The notes: generated by a model from the sequence alone, not told the origin. A stretch of DNA of 64,000 nucleotides from Amycolatopsis sp. FBCC-B4732 (GCF_023008405.1 NZ_CP095376.1:9838501-9902500); one strand, 5' to 3'. Counted from the stretch's first letter, positions 1-8,312 are shown. Numbers and translations are program-made.

Positions 1-1178
1 TGCTCATGACGCTGGAGATGGGCAAGCCGCTCGCCGAATCGAAGGGCGAGATCGCCTACGCCGCCGAGTTCTTCCGCTGGTTCGCCGAGGAGGCCGTCCG
101 CATCGACGGCGGCTTCGCGACCGCCCCGAACGGCGTCGGCCGGTTCCTCATCACGAAGCAGCCGGTCGGCCCGACGCTGCTGATCACGCCGTGGAACTTC
201 CCGATGGCGATGGGCACCCGCAAGATCGGGCCGGCGATCGCCGCGGGCTGCACGTCGGTGATCAAGCCCGCCGCGCAGACGCCGCTGTCGATGCTCGCGC
301 TGGCCGGCATCCTCGCCGAGGCCGGGCTGCCCGAGGGCGTGCTCAACGTCATCACGACCAGCGACTCCGGCGGCGTGATGGAGCCGCTGATCCGCGACGG
401 CCGGGCCCGCAAGCTCTCCTTCACCGGCTCCACCGGCGTCGGCCGCAAGCTGCTGGAGCAGTGCGCCGACAAGATCCTCCGCACGTCGATGGAGCTGGGC
501 GGCAACGCGCCGTTCCTGGTCTTCGACGACGCCGACATGGACGCGGCGATCGAGGGCGCGATGCAGGCGAAGATGCGCAACATCGGCGAGGCTTGCACCG
601 CGGCGAACCGGTTCTACGTGCAGCGCGGCGTCGTCGAGGAGTTCTCGCGGCGGCTGACCGAGCGCATGCAGGCGCTGCCGATGGGCCGCGGTACCGAGAA
701 GGACGTCGTGGTCGGCCCGCTGATCGACGACAAGGCCGTCGACAAGGTGACGGAGCTGGTCAAGGACGCCACCGACCGCGGCGCGAAGGTGCTCACCGGC
801 GGCTCCGGCGTCGACGGGCCGGGCCACTTCTACCAGGCCACCGTGCTCACCGACGTCCCGCAGGAGGCGCGGCTGACGCACGAGGAGATCTTCGGGCCGG
901 TCGCGCCGATCACGCCGTTCGACACCGAGGAAGAGGCGGTGACGAAGGCGAACGACACCGAATTCGGCCTCGTTTCCTATGTCTTCACCAGCGACCTCAA
1001 GCGCGCGCTGCGCGTGTCCGAGGCCCTCGAAGCCGGCATGATCGGGCTCAACCAGGGCATCGTTTCGAACCCGGCGGCGCCGTTCGGCGGGATCAAGGCG
1101 TCCGGCCTCGGCCGTGAGGGCGGCACGGTCGGCATCGAGGAGTTCCTGGAGACCAAGTACATCGCGGTGGCCCTGTGA
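1..1178 (+). CDS. Aldehyde dehydrogenase, succinate-semialdehyde dehydrogenase type (5' partial)
   Basis: NAD(P)-dependent oxidation of an aldehyde, most like succinate semialdehyde, to the acid. The window cuts the gene: translation is open from base 3 and the motif MTLEMGKPL, normally about residue 90 of a 480-residue enzyme, lies at the left edge, so about 90 residues are missing. Counting from the Met at base 6, the catalytic base is Glu163 in MELGGNAP and the nucleophile Cys197 in GEACTAANR. The N-terminal NAD-fold motif TPWNFP and the C-terminal PFGGIKASGLGREGG are intact. Its stop overlaps the next start by 4 bp (GTGA), so the two dehydrogenases are translationally coupled. Substrate assignment is from family resemblance only. 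Confidence 0.9.
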   Translation, partial: LMTLEMGKPLAESKGEIAYAAEFFRWFAEEAVRIDGGFATAPNGVGRFLITKQPVGPTLLITPWNFPMAMGTRKIGPAIAAGCTSVIKPAAQTPLSMLALAGILAEAGLPEGVLNVITTSDSGGVMEPLIRDGRARKLSFTGSTGVGRKLLEQCADKILRTSMELGGNAPFLVFDDADMDAAIEGAMQAKMRNIGEACTAANRFYVQRGVVEEFSRRLTERMQALPMGRGTEKDVVVGPLIDDKAVDKVTELVKDATDRGAKVLTGGSGVDGPGHFYQATVLTDVPQEARLTHEEIFGPVAPITPFDTEEEAVTKANDTEFGLVSYVFTSDLKRALRVSEALEAGMIGLNQGIVSNPAAPFGGIKASGLGREGGTVGIEEFLETKYIAVAL

Positions 1179-2233
1179 CAGCCTACCGTTTGGCGAGCAT
1201 CCCCGGCGACGGGATCGGCGTGGACGTCACGGTCGAGGCCCGCAAGGTCCTCGACCGGGCGTCCGCCCGCTTCGGCTTTTCGTTGGAGTGGAAGGAATTC
1301 GACTGGAGTTGCGAACGGTACGCGCAACTCGGCGCGATGATGCCGGAAGACGGTGTCGCGCAGCTCTCGGCGTACGACGGGATCCTGCTCGGCGCGGTCG
1401 GCTTCCCCGGCGTCCCGGACCACGTTTCGCTGTGGGGCTTGCTGATCCCACTGCGGCGTGCGTTCCAGCAGTACGTCAACCTGCGCCCGGTGCGGCTGCT
1501 GCCGGGCACGGCTTCCGTGCTGGCCGGGCGGAAGGCCGAAGAGCTGGAGCTGGTCATCGTCCGCGAGAACTCCGAAGGGGAGTACTCCGCGATCGGCGGG
1601 CGGCACAACGCCGGGCGGCCGGACGAGTTCGTGCTGCAGGAGTCGGTGTTCACGCGCGTCGGCGTCGAACGGATCATCCGGTACGCCTTCGAGCTGGCGC
1701 GTACGCGATCTTCGCGCGTCTGCTCGGCGACGAAGTCCAACGGCCTGATCCACTCGATGCCGTTCTGGGACGAGATCTTCGCCGAGGTCGCCGCCGAATA
1801 CCCGGACGTCCACAGTGAACAGATGCACGTGGACGCGCTGGCCGCGCGGATGGTCCAGGCGCCGGACCGGCTCGACGTCGTGGTGGCGTCGAACCTCTTC
1901 GGCGACATCCTGAGCGACCTGGCGGCCGCGATCACCGGCGGACTCGGCATGGCGCCGTCCGGCAACATCAACCCATCGGGTGAATCCCCGTCGATGTTCG
2001 AGGCGGTCCACGGGAGCGCTCCGGACATCGCCGGACAGGGGATAGCGAACCCCTTGGCGCAGATCCTGGCGGCCGCGATGCTGGTCGAACACCTGGGCGA
2101 AACCGTTGCCGCGCAAGCGATCCGTGCCGCCGTGGACCAGGTCCTCGACGAGGGCCGGGTGCGCACCCCCGACCTCGGCGGCACGGATACCACAGAACGG
2201 CTCGGCACGGCGGTGGCCGAAGCACTGGGCTGA
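1175..2233 (+). CDS. Tartrate/D-malate dehydrogenase-type beta-decarboxylating dehydrogenase
   Basis: Member of the isocitrate/isopropylmalate dehydrogenase superfamily that oxidises a 2-hydroxyacid with NAD and decarboxylates it using Mg or Mn. The 352-residue length and YVNLRPVRLLPG and RENSEGEYSAIGGR favour the tartrate/D-malate dehydrogenase branch over leuB or icd. The catalytic Lys is in ATKSNGLIH and the metal-binding Asp residues are in FGDILSDLAAAITGGLG. The GTG start at 1175 overlaps the upstream stop. With the semialdehyde dehydrogenase it suggests breakdown of a small dicarboxylic or hydroxy acid. D-malate, tartrate and 3-isopropylmalate activities are not separable by eye. Confidence 0.85.
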   Translation: MTAYRLASIPGDGIGVDVTVEARKVLDRASARFGFSLEWKEFDWSCERYAQLGAMMPEDGVAQLSAYDGILLGAVGFPGVPDHVSLWGLLIPLRRAFQQYVNLRPVRLLPGTASVLAGRKAEELELVIVRENSEGEYSAIGGRHNAGRPDEFVLQESVFTRVGVERIIRYAFELARTRSSRVCSATKSNGLIHSMPFWDEIFAEVAAEYPDVHSEQMHVDALAARMVQAPDRLDVVVASNLFGDILSDLAAAITGGLGMAPSGNINPSGESPSMFEAVHGSAPDIAGQGIANPLAQILAAAMLVEHLGETVAAQAIRAAVDQVLDEGRVRTPDLGGTDTTERLGTAVAEALG

Positions 2234-2293
2234 GTTTTTGTCGGTGCCCTCCGGCACGGTGGCCACAAGCCCACCGAGGGGGAGGAGAAACCG

Positions 2294-2764
2294 ATGTGCT
2301 GGCAATGTGAAAACCCGGATCGGCCACAGTCCGACTACGTGGCGATGCTCCAGGAGAAGGTGGCCGACCGGGGCTGGCTCGTGCAAGGAGTGGAGGGCAA
2401 CGGGCTTTATCCGCCGTGGGCCTACACGATCGGGCTCAGCGGGTACGGCTTGCCCGAGCTGGTCACGACCGGCTTGCCGCTCGAGGAAGCCGCCGAACTG
2501 CTCAACGACCTGGCGTCGCACGCACTGCACGCGTCGCCACCGGAGCCGGGGGAACGCATTCCGCTGCGGGACGGCCCGCTGGTCGAGGTCGTCCCGCTGA
2601 CGGAACCGTCGGCGCACCTGGTGTTCGCGGTCGCCCTGTACGGCCCGGAAATCCGTGCGCTGCAACTGGTCCACGCGGACGAGCGCGGCCGCTGGCCGTG
2701 GTCACCCGACTTCCGCGACGGCCAGGGCGGTCAGCCGGTGCTGGGGGTGCGCCGTGCCGGCTGA
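2294..2764 (+). CDS. DUF4262-family protein
   Basis: A 156-residue soluble protein resembling the DUF4262 family, whose function is unknown. The supporting features are a CWQC start, the segment PPWAYTIGLSGYGLPELV, and a C-terminal WPWSPDFRDGQGGQPVLG typical of the family. A good ribosome site (GGGGGAGGAG, 2278-2288) precedes the ATG. It lies 60 bp after the dehydrogenase and may be cotranscribed, but nothing in the sequence ties it to that pathway. The N-terminal Cys-x-x-Cys could bind metal; only two Cys are present there. Confidence 0.75.
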   Translation: MCWQCENPDRPQSDYVAMLQEKVADRGWLVQGVEGNGLYPPWAYTIGLSGYGLPELVTTGLPLEEAAELLNDLASHALHASPPEPGERIPLRDGPLVEVVPLTEPSAHLVFAVALYGPEIRALQLVHADERGRWPWSPDFRDGQGGQPVLGVRRAG

Positions 2765-3182
2765 CTGCCCGTGTGGCGTGCCCAGGAACTGTTTCCCCGT
2801 ACCGGTACCGGCGGTTCACGCACGCGTACCGTCCGGCCGGACGGGGAGGGTTACCGTCCGGATCGACGAGCCGACGTGGGCGGAGAAGCCAGCCGCCTGG
2901 GCGGACGGACCGTCCTTCCGGGGAGCCGGGTCGGCCGTTTGGGTGGACGAGACGCCCGCTTCGCCGGACAAGCCGGCGGCGCGGGCGGAACCGGCCACAC
3001 CGGCGGCGGCTTGGGCTCAGGAGCCGCCCGCTTCCCTGGACGAGCCGGCCGCGCCGGCGGACGAATCGGTGGCGTGGGAAGAGGAAGCGGCGGCGTGGGC
3101 GGACGAACCCGCTGTCGAGGATTACGGGCCGGTCGTCACGATCCGCGTGTCACCCCTGCGATCGCGCTTGGCGGCTCTCCGG
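2765..3182 (+). other. Gene-less stretch holding an open frame with Trp/Asp/Pro/Ala repeats
   Basis: No recognised gene lies here. One plus-strand frame (possible GTG at 2778) is open with strongly GC-biased third positions and a low-complexity repetitive sequence: WADGP, WVDETPASPDKPA, WAQEPPASLDEPAAPADE and WADEPAVED recur every 15-25 residues from about 2860 to 3120. It then becomes Arg-rich and would run antisense into the regulator ending at 3183, with no stop until 3743. It could be a genuine disordered Trp-repeat protein, a relic of one, or chance in GC-rich DNA. No convincing ribosome site was seen. Confidence 0.3.
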
Positions 3183-3902
3183 TCACGCGTTTCCCGGTAC
3201 CGGCGGCGCGTGCCCGTCCCGGAGGCTGGTGCCGGGCGCGAGCCGCTGCACCGCGTCCTCCATGTGCGCCTCGAGGAGCGCCAGCGCCGTCTCCTCGTCG
3301 CCCTCCCGCAGCGCCTGGATGAGCTTCGTGTGCTCTTCCACGCGTTCTTCGACCCGCTGGTACGTGCTTTGCAGCGCGGTGAGGCACATCCGCGTCTCGA
3401 TGAGGAGCGTCCGGGCCATCCGGACGAGCCGCTTGCTGCTGGAAGCGTGGATGAGGGCCTCGTGGAACTTGAGGTCCGCGGTGGAGAGCGCGTTCGGATC
3501 GTCTTCACTCGCGGCGGTCGCCATCTCGCCGACGGTGTGTTCGAGCAGGTCCGCGATCCGGTCCCGGTCCCCGCCCCGCAGGGCGCGAAGCATGGCGGCG
3601 CGTTCGATCGCCGTTCGAGCTGCATAGATGTCGTAGACGTCCCCGGGCTCGAGGTCGATCACGAACAGCCCGCGGTGCCGCTCGCTGCGCAGGAGTCCTT
3701 CGGAGACCAGGTGCTGCATGGCCTCCCGCAGCGGCCCCCGTGACACCTGGAACCGTGCGGCCAGCTCGGTCTCGCCGAGCTGGGTCCCGGGCGGGAGGGC
3801 GCCGGTCATGATCGCGTCACGCAGCTGACGCGCGATCACGGCGGCCGTCGACTCGCGGCTCACCGGCTCGATCTCAGGCAGCATGCCCGGCGGCAGGGCC
3901 AT
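3183..3902 (-). CDS. GntR-family transcriptional regulator, FCD subfamily
   Basis: A 239-residue regulator with an N-terminal winged helix (about residues 20-85, helix-turn-helix ELAARFQVSRGPLREAMQHLVSEGLL) and a C-terminal all-helical FCD ligand domain. The FCD metal motif is kept (ADLKFHEALIH). Its start lies 1 bp after the stop of the racemase-like gene, so it is expressed with the genes it probably controls. The likely targets are the palindromes at 4672-4683 and 5591-5602, which fit the A-T-x-G-T-n-n-A-C-x-A-T style of FCD operators. The ligand is unknown; a small dicarboxylate would suit the neighbours. Confidence 0.9.
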   Translation of the reverse strand: MALPPGMLPEIEPVSRESTAAVIARQLRDAIMTGALPPGTQLGETELAARFQVSRGPLREAMQHLVSEGLLRSERHRGLFVIDLEPGDVYDIYAARTAIERAAMLRALRGGDRDRIADLLEHTVGEMATAASEDDPNALSTADLKFHEALIHASSSKRLVRMARTLLIETRMCLTALQSTYQRVEERVEEHTKLIQALREGDEETALALLEAHMEDAVQRLAPGTSLRDGHAPPVPGNA

Positions 3903-3903
3903 G

Positions 3904-4650
3904 TCAGGCGCTCCCGTCCGGCCGATGCCGGAAGAGCGCGCCGAGCGAGCGGACGAGGCGGTGCTGCCCGGTCAGGCGCAGCCCCTCCCACACCGTGACC
4001 TGGTTGGCGGTCAGCACGGGCTTCTTCAGCGCGGCTTCGATGGCGTTGATCTCGGCGAGGGTCCGCATGGCGGTGTCCGGCACGAGAACGGCGTCGGCGT
4101 CCGGGTGGTCGTGGCGCACGGCGAGTTCGAGGACGGCGTCCGGGCTCATGGCGCCGACCTCGGCGGCCGTGATGATGTCCGCGCTGGCCATCGAGACGAC
4201 CTCGACGCCGCCGGCCTTGAGGAAGTCGACGAACAGCCGGGCGATGTCGTCCGGGTAGCTGGCGGCCACGGCGACCCGCTTGACGCCCAGGGCGCGCGCT
4301 GCGTGCACGAACGCGAAGGAGGTGCTGGAGGCCGGAACGCCGGCGACGGCGGACAGGCGGTCGGTCTGGTCGCGGGCGCCGTCCCAGCCGTAGACGAAGC
4401 TGCCGCTGGTGCAGGCCCAGATGATCGCGTCGGGCTCGTGCTTCTCGAGCAGAGCGGCGCCATCGGCGAGGCGGCTTTCACTGCCGAGGTCGAGCAGTTC
4501 GGCCACCGCGTGCTTGTCGGTGCCGTAGATGTGTTCGACCGCGAGCCGGATGTCGCCCTCGTCGGCGGCCATCCCGCCCAGCAGCTGCTCGGCCAGCGGG
4601 TAGTCGTCTTCGGCCGCGTGGTCGGGGTAGATGAAACCGATGGTGGTCAC
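3904..4650 (-). CDS. Asp/Glu racemase superfamily protein (maleate isomerase-like), second Cys replaced
   Basis: A 248-residue relative of maleate isomerase, arylmalonate decarboxylase and Asp/Glu racemase. These enzymes normally use one or two active-site Cys to move a proton or isomerise a double bond. The first Cys is present (Cys80 in ACTSGSF), but the second position reads PDTAM where the neighbour has SCTNLP, so a two-Cys racemase mechanism is unlikely. The GTG at 4650 is chosen because GGAGG lies 4 bp upstream. The frame is open back to a TTG at 4788, but that stretch contains the operator at 4672-4683. The paralogue 4785-5525 is directly upstream. Confidence 0.8.
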   Translation of the reverse strand: MTTIGFIYPDHAAEDDYPLAEQLLGGMAADEGDIRLAVEHIYGTDKHAVAELLDLGSESRLADGAALLEKHEPDAIIWACTSGSFVYGWDGARDQTDRLSAVAGVPASSTSFAFVHAARALGVKRVAVAASYPDDIARLFVDFLKAGGVEVVSMASADIITAAEVGAMSPDAVLELAVRHDHPDADAVLVPDTAMRTLAEINAIEAALKKPVLTANQVTVWEGLRLTGQHRLVRSLGALFRHRPDGSA

Positions 4651-4671
4651 GGAACCTCCGGAGGGACGCAA

Positions 4672-4683
4672 ATTGTCGACAAT
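4672..4683. promoter_or_regulatory. 12-bp perfect palindrome, candidate FCD-regulator operator
   Basis: ATTGTCGACAAT is its own reverse complement. It lies 22 bp upstream of the GTG at 4650 and overlaps a possible minus-strand -10 (TAGCAT, 4687 to 4682). The same element with one change is at 5591-5602, upstream of the other genes of the cluster. It matches the form of GntR/FCD operators. Confidence 0.6.
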
Positions 4684-4784
4684 GCTAGAGGGGTGGTCAA
4701 GGAAAACCTTCACGACCTGCCGGACGTTCCCCGACATGTTCGTCCACGCCGAGGTCGCTCCGGGCGCCGGGCCGGCGCGCTCTC

Positions 4785-5525
4785 TCAAGACACGTCACGA
4801 AGCCACTTCCCGGGTCCGACGATCGGGAGGCCCATCCGCCGCAGGCACGCCCACATCGTCAGCTGGTTGGCGGTGAGCACCGGCTTGCCGAGCGCGGTCT
4901 CCAGCGGCTCGATCAGGTCGTAGGTGGGGAGGTTGGTGCAGCTGACGAAGATGGCTTCGGCTTCACCGTGGTCTGCGGCGAGGATGCGCTCGGCGATGGT
5001 CCGGTAGCTGACCTTCCAGATGCCGCCGCCGAGCCCGAGGTGGTCGCTGGCGACGGTCTCGACGTTCAGCTCGCCGAGGAAGTCGTGCAGGGCGGTGGTG
5101 AGGTCGGCGTCGTACGGCGTCAGCACCGAGACGCGGTGGAGGTCGAGCTGGTGCAGCACCTCGGCCAGCGCGCCCGAGGTGGTGACGGCGTCCGGAGCGC
5201 CGGCGTCGCAGATCGCCTTCGTCAGCGAGCGCTCGTAGTCGACGCCGTTGACGAAGCTGCCCGAAGTGCAGAGGTAGGCGACGACCTCGGGCTCGACGTG
5301 CAGGACGTCGCGGGTGGCGCTGGCCAGGTGGTGGCTGTCGCTGACGAGGCGGGCCATCTCCATGCTGACCGGCACCGGCTCGTACGGCGTGCGGGCGAGG
5401 TGGAGGGACACCTCCATCGGGACCCACCGCCAGAGCTCGCGCTCCAGCGCGAGGTCGAACGGGGCGATGACGCCGATGCCCCGCTGGGCGAGCGGGCCTT
5501 CGAACGCCAGGAAGTCGAAATCCAA
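4785..5525 (-). CDS. Maleate isomerase-like protein with both active-site cysteines
   Basis: A 246-residue Asp/Glu-racemase-superfamily protein keeping both catalytic positions, Cys86 (LCTSGSF) and Cys196 (VSCTNLP), as in maleate cis-trans isomerase. A plausible reaction is maleate to fumarate or racemisation of a substituted malonate or amino acid; the substrate is not readable from sequence. It is transcribed away from the 2-hydroxyacid dehydrogenase across a 104-bp gap containing the palindrome 5591-5602. Its paralogue and the FCD regulator follow on the same strand. Regulation by that FCD protein is inferred. Confidence 0.82.
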   Translation of the reverse strand: MDFDFLAFEGPLAQRGIGVIAPFDLALERELWRWVPMEVSLHLARTPYEPVPVSMEMARLVSDSHHLASATRDVLHVEPEVVAYLCTSGSFVNGVDYERSLTKAICDAGAPDAVTTSGALAEVLHQLDLHRVSVLTPYDADLTTALHDFLGELNVETVASDHLGLGGGIWKVSYRTIAERILAADHGEAEAIFVSCTNLPTYDLIEPLETALGKPVLTANQLTMWACLRRMGLPIVGPGKWLRDVS

Positions 5526-5590
5526 GGCTCAGCCTCCGGAATACGTCTGCACTTGATGACACGTCCGGTGCTCCGGGGGTCGTTCCTCGG

Positions 5591-5623
5591 ATTGTTGACA
5601 ATCATACGAGCCGCTTTTACCGT
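5591..5623 (+). promoter_or_regulatory. Leaderless promoter overlapped by FCD-type operator
   Basis: The -35 TTGACA (5595-5600), 17-bp spacer and -10 TACCGT (5618-5623) put the transcription start at about 5630, exactly on the GTG of the next gene, so the mRNA should be leaderless. The near-palindrome ATTGTTGACAAT (5591-5602) covers the -35 and differs from the element at 4672 by one base, so repressor binding would block the polymerase. Confidence 0.65.
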
Positions 5624-5629
5624 GTCAAC

Positions 5630-6628
5630 GTGATCGCCTCGGAAAACCAGGAAGCTCCGGTCCTGGCAGTGCTCTGTGGCGAGCACCGCCCACCGGACAT
5701 GCGTGCTGTCGAATCCGGGGCGGTCGTGCGTTACACGGACGCGGCGGGCCTGCCGGAAGCGCTGTCCGGAGCGGACGCGCTGTTCGTCTACGACTTCCTC
5801 TCCACGGCCGTGCCGGGCGCCTGGCACGCGGCCGATCGCCTGCGCTGGCTGCACATCGCGAGCGCGGGCGTCGACCCGGTGCTGTTCCCCGGGCTGGTCG
5901 AGAGCGACGTGGTCCTGACCAATTCGCGGGGCGTCTTCGACGACGCCATCGCGGAGTACGTGCTGGGCGTCGTCCTCGCGTTCGCGAAGGACTTCGCGCG
6001 CTCGCACGACCTGCAGCGCGAGGGGCGCTGGCAGCACCGCGAAAGCGAGCGGATCGCCGGGCGCGAGGTGGTGGTCGTCGGCACCGGGCCGATCGGCCGG
6101 GCCATCGCGCGGTTGCTGCGCGCCGCCGGGATGCGGGTGAGCGGTGCCGGGCGCCGGGAACGCACCGGGGACCCCGACTTCGGCGTCGTGCACGAGTCCG
6201 CGCGGCTCACCGAAGTGCTGCCGCACGCGGACTACGTCGTCGCCGTCGCGCCGCTGACCGAGCACACCAAGGGCATGTTCGACGCGCGCGCGTTCGCCGC
6301 GATGAAGCCGTCGGCGCGGTTCGTCAACGTCGGCCGGGGCGAGCTGGTCGTGACGTCCGACCTGGTCGAAGCGCTCCGGAGCAAAGCCATCGCCGGCGCC
6401 GCGCTCGACGTGTTCGACACCGAGCCGCTGCCGTCCGACAGCCCGCTGTGGAGCCTGCCGGACGTGCTGGTGTCGCCGCACATGTCCGGGGACTTCATCG
6501 GCTGGCGGAACACGCTCGTCGAGGTGTTCACCGAGAACTTCCGCCGCTGGCAGGCTGGGGAGCCGCTGCGCAATGTCGTCGACAAGACGCTCGGCTACGT
6601 GCCGTCGGGGAACCAGGGAGCCGGATGA
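5630..6628 (+). CDS. D-isomer-specific 2-hydroxyacid dehydrogenase
   Basis: A 332-residue NAD(P)-dependent enzyme interconverting a 2-oxoacid and a D-2-hydroxyacid. The nucleotide-binding loop is GTGPIG (151-156). The catalytic set is Arg236 (VNVGRG), Glu265 (FDTEPLP) and His284 (SPHMSG), all intact. GTG at 5630 coincides with the predicted transcription start. The stop overlaps the amidase start by 4 bp (ATGA), so the two are coupled. Paired with maleate-isomerase-like enzymes and an amidase, it may process a dicarboxylic acid amide; the exact substrate is unknown. Family specificity (glyoxylate, hydroxypyruvate, phosphoglycerate) cannot be told from these residues. Confidence 0.88.
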   Translation: MIASENQEAPVLAVLCGEHRPPDMRAVESGAVVRYTDAAGLPEALSGADALFVYDFLSTAVPGAWHAADRLRWLHIASAGVDPVLFPGLVESDVVLTNSRGVFDDAIAEYVLGVVLAFAKDFARSHDLQREGRWQHRESERIAGREVVVVGTGPIGRAIARLLRAAGMRVSGAGRRERTGDPDFGVVHESARLTEVLPHADYVVAVAPLTEHTKGMFDARAFAAMKPSARFVNVGRGELVVTSDLVEALRSKAIAGAALDVFDTEPLPSDSPLWSLPDVLVSPHMSGDFIGWRNTLVEVFTENFRRWQAGEPLRNVVDKTLGYVPSGNQGAG

Positions 6629-7998
6629 ACGACAGGATGCTGACCGCCAGTGAGCTCGTCGCCGCCTACGCGACCGGCGAACTTTCGCCGATCGAGGCGA
6701 CGCAGAACGCACTGCAGGCCATCGAAGCCCGCGACGGCGAGTGCAACGCCTACTGCCTGGTCGACGCCGACCGCGCGCTGGAGCAGGCCAAGGCGTCCGA
6801 GATCCGCTGGCGGGACGGGAACCCGATCGGCTGGCTCGACGGCGTGCCCGCGTCGATCAAGGACATGTTCCTCACGCAGGGCTGGCCGACCGTCCGCGGT
6901 TCGAAGAGCATCAGCCCGGACCAGCCGTGGGACGTCGACAGCCCGGTCGCCGCGCGGATGCGTGAAGCGGGCCTGGTCCTGCTCGGCAAGACGACCACGC
7001 CGGAGATCGCGTGGAAGGGCGTCACGGACAGCCCGCTCTGCGGCATCACGCGCAACCCCGCCGACCCGTCCAAGACGGCGGGCGGGTCGAGCGGCGGCAG
7101 CGCCGCGGCGGTCGCGGCCGGCATGGGCGAGCTGTCGGTCGGCACCGACGGCGGCGGCTCGGTGCGGATCCCGGCGTCGTTCTGCGGCATCGTCGGGCTC
7201 AAGCCGACCCACGGCCGCATCCCGCTGTACCCGGCGAGTCCGTTCGGGCCGCTCTCGCACGCCGGTCCGATGGCGCGCTCGGTGGACGACACCGCGCTGC
7301 TGCTGGACGTCCTGTCGATGCCCGACCACCGCGACCCGGCCGCGCTGGCGCCGCCGGCCGGGTCGTTCCGCGAGGCGGTCCGGCGGGACGTGCGCGGCCT
7401 GATCGCGGCGTTCTCACCGACGCTCGGCTACGTCGACGTCGACCCGGAGGTGGCGGCGATCGTCGCCGCGGCGGTGCGCGCGCTGGGCGACGCGGGACTG
7501 CACGTCGAGGAGACCGATCCCGGCTTCGCGGACCCGAAACCGGCGTTCGACATCTTGTGGTCCTCAGGCGCGGCGAAGCTGCTCGGCACGTTCCCGCCGG
7601 GGTCGGAGGAGCGGACCGATCCGGGCCTGCGCAAGGTCTGGGAGCTCGGCAAGACGTGGACTGCGAGCGACTACCTCGACGCGACGGCCGAGCGGGCGGC
7701 GCTGGGCATCCTGATGGGCGAGTTCCACACGCGCTACGACGTGCTGATCACGCCCACCCTCCCGATCGCGGCGTTCGAGGCCGGCCACAACGTGCCGCCG
7801 GGCAGCGGGCTGAGCGAGTGGCCGGAGTGGACGCCGTTCACGTACCCGTTCAACATGACGCAGCAGCCCGCGATCAGCGTCCCGGCGGGGCGGACGTCCG
7901 AGGGGCTGCCGGTGGGCCTGCAGATCGTCGGGCCGCGCCACTCGGACGACCTCGTGCTCGCCGTGGCGAAGCTGCTGGAGGAAGTGCGGCCCTGGTGA
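6625..7998 (+). CDS. Amidase-signature family hydrolase
   Basis: A 457-residue amidase that hydrolyses a C-N amide bond through a Ser-cisSer-Lys triad. The triad is read as Lys79 (ASIKDMF), Ser156 (GGSSGGS) and Ser179 (TDGGGSVRIP). Full family length, no signal peptide. The ATG at 6625 is chosen for its ATGA overlap with the dehydrogenase stop; an upstream frame extension runs antisense to nothing and is ignored. Relatives include GatA, indoleacetamide hydrolase and maleamate-type amidases. Its placement suggests release of ammonia from an amide before the acid is isomerised or oxidised, which is inference. Confidence 0.88.
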   Translation: MNDRMLTASELVAAYATGELSPIEATQNALQAIEARDGECNAYCLVDADRALEQAKASEIRWRDGNPIGWLDGVPASIKDMFLTQGWPTVRGSKSISPDQPWDVDSPVAARMREAGLVLLGKTTTPEIAWKGVTDSPLCGITRNPADPSKTAGGSSGGSAAAVAAGMGELSVGTDGGGSVRIPASFCGIVGLKPTHGRIPLYPASPFGPLSHAGPMARSVDDTALLLDVLSMPDHRDPAALAPPAGSFREAVRRDVRGLIAAFSPTLGYVDVDPEVAAIVAAAVRALGDAGLHVEETDPGFADPKPAFDILWSSGAAKLLGTFPPGSEERTDPGLRKVWELGKTWTASDYLDATAERAALGILMGEFHTRYDVLITPTLPIAAFEAGHNVPPGSGLSEWPEWTPFTYPFNMTQQPAISVPAGRTSEGLPVGLQIVGPRHSDDLVLAVAKLLEEVRPW

Positions 7999-8054
7999 CC
8001 CCCTTAGGGTGAACCGGCGGCCGGAGCCGGGGAAGCTGTGCCACTGTCGGCCGG

Positions 8055-8312
8055 GTGAACGCTGAAGGCTGGCGCTACGAACGAGCCATCCCGACCACTG
8101 ACGCGACCGGACGGCCGACCCGGGTGGTGGTCGGCCTGGTCAAGCAGGGCGACCGCTTGTCGGCGGCCCTGCGCGTGGACGACGGCAAGGCCGCCCTGGT
8201 CCCCCTGGAAACGGGTGGCGAGCTGCTGAAAGCGCTTCGCGAGACGCTGGAGAGCTGGTGGCGTCTCGACGGCCACCGCGACCTGACCCCGGAGCCCCGC
8301 GCGAGCCGTTAG
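8055..8312 (+). CDS. Small conserved-looking protein of unknown function
   Basis: An 85-residue protein, GTG start at 8055, not recognised. It has a compact alpha/beta-looking sequence with a central basic segment and a C-terminal helix (LLKALRETLESWWRLDG). There are no Cys, no membrane segment and no signal peptide. Codon use fits coding DNA. It ends 4 bp inside the convergent MFS gene. No ribosome site is evident, so it may be leaderless, though no clear -10 precedes it. Confidence 0.55.
   Translation: MNAEGWRYERAIPTTDATGRPTRVVVGLVKQGDRLSAALRVDDGKAALVPLETGGELLKALRETLESWWRLDGHRDLTPEPRASR

Noticed and set aside
4651..4788. Earlier TTG start for the proximal racemase-like gene
   Set aside because: The extension carries the operator palindrome and no family sequence; the GTG at 4650 has a clear ribosome site.
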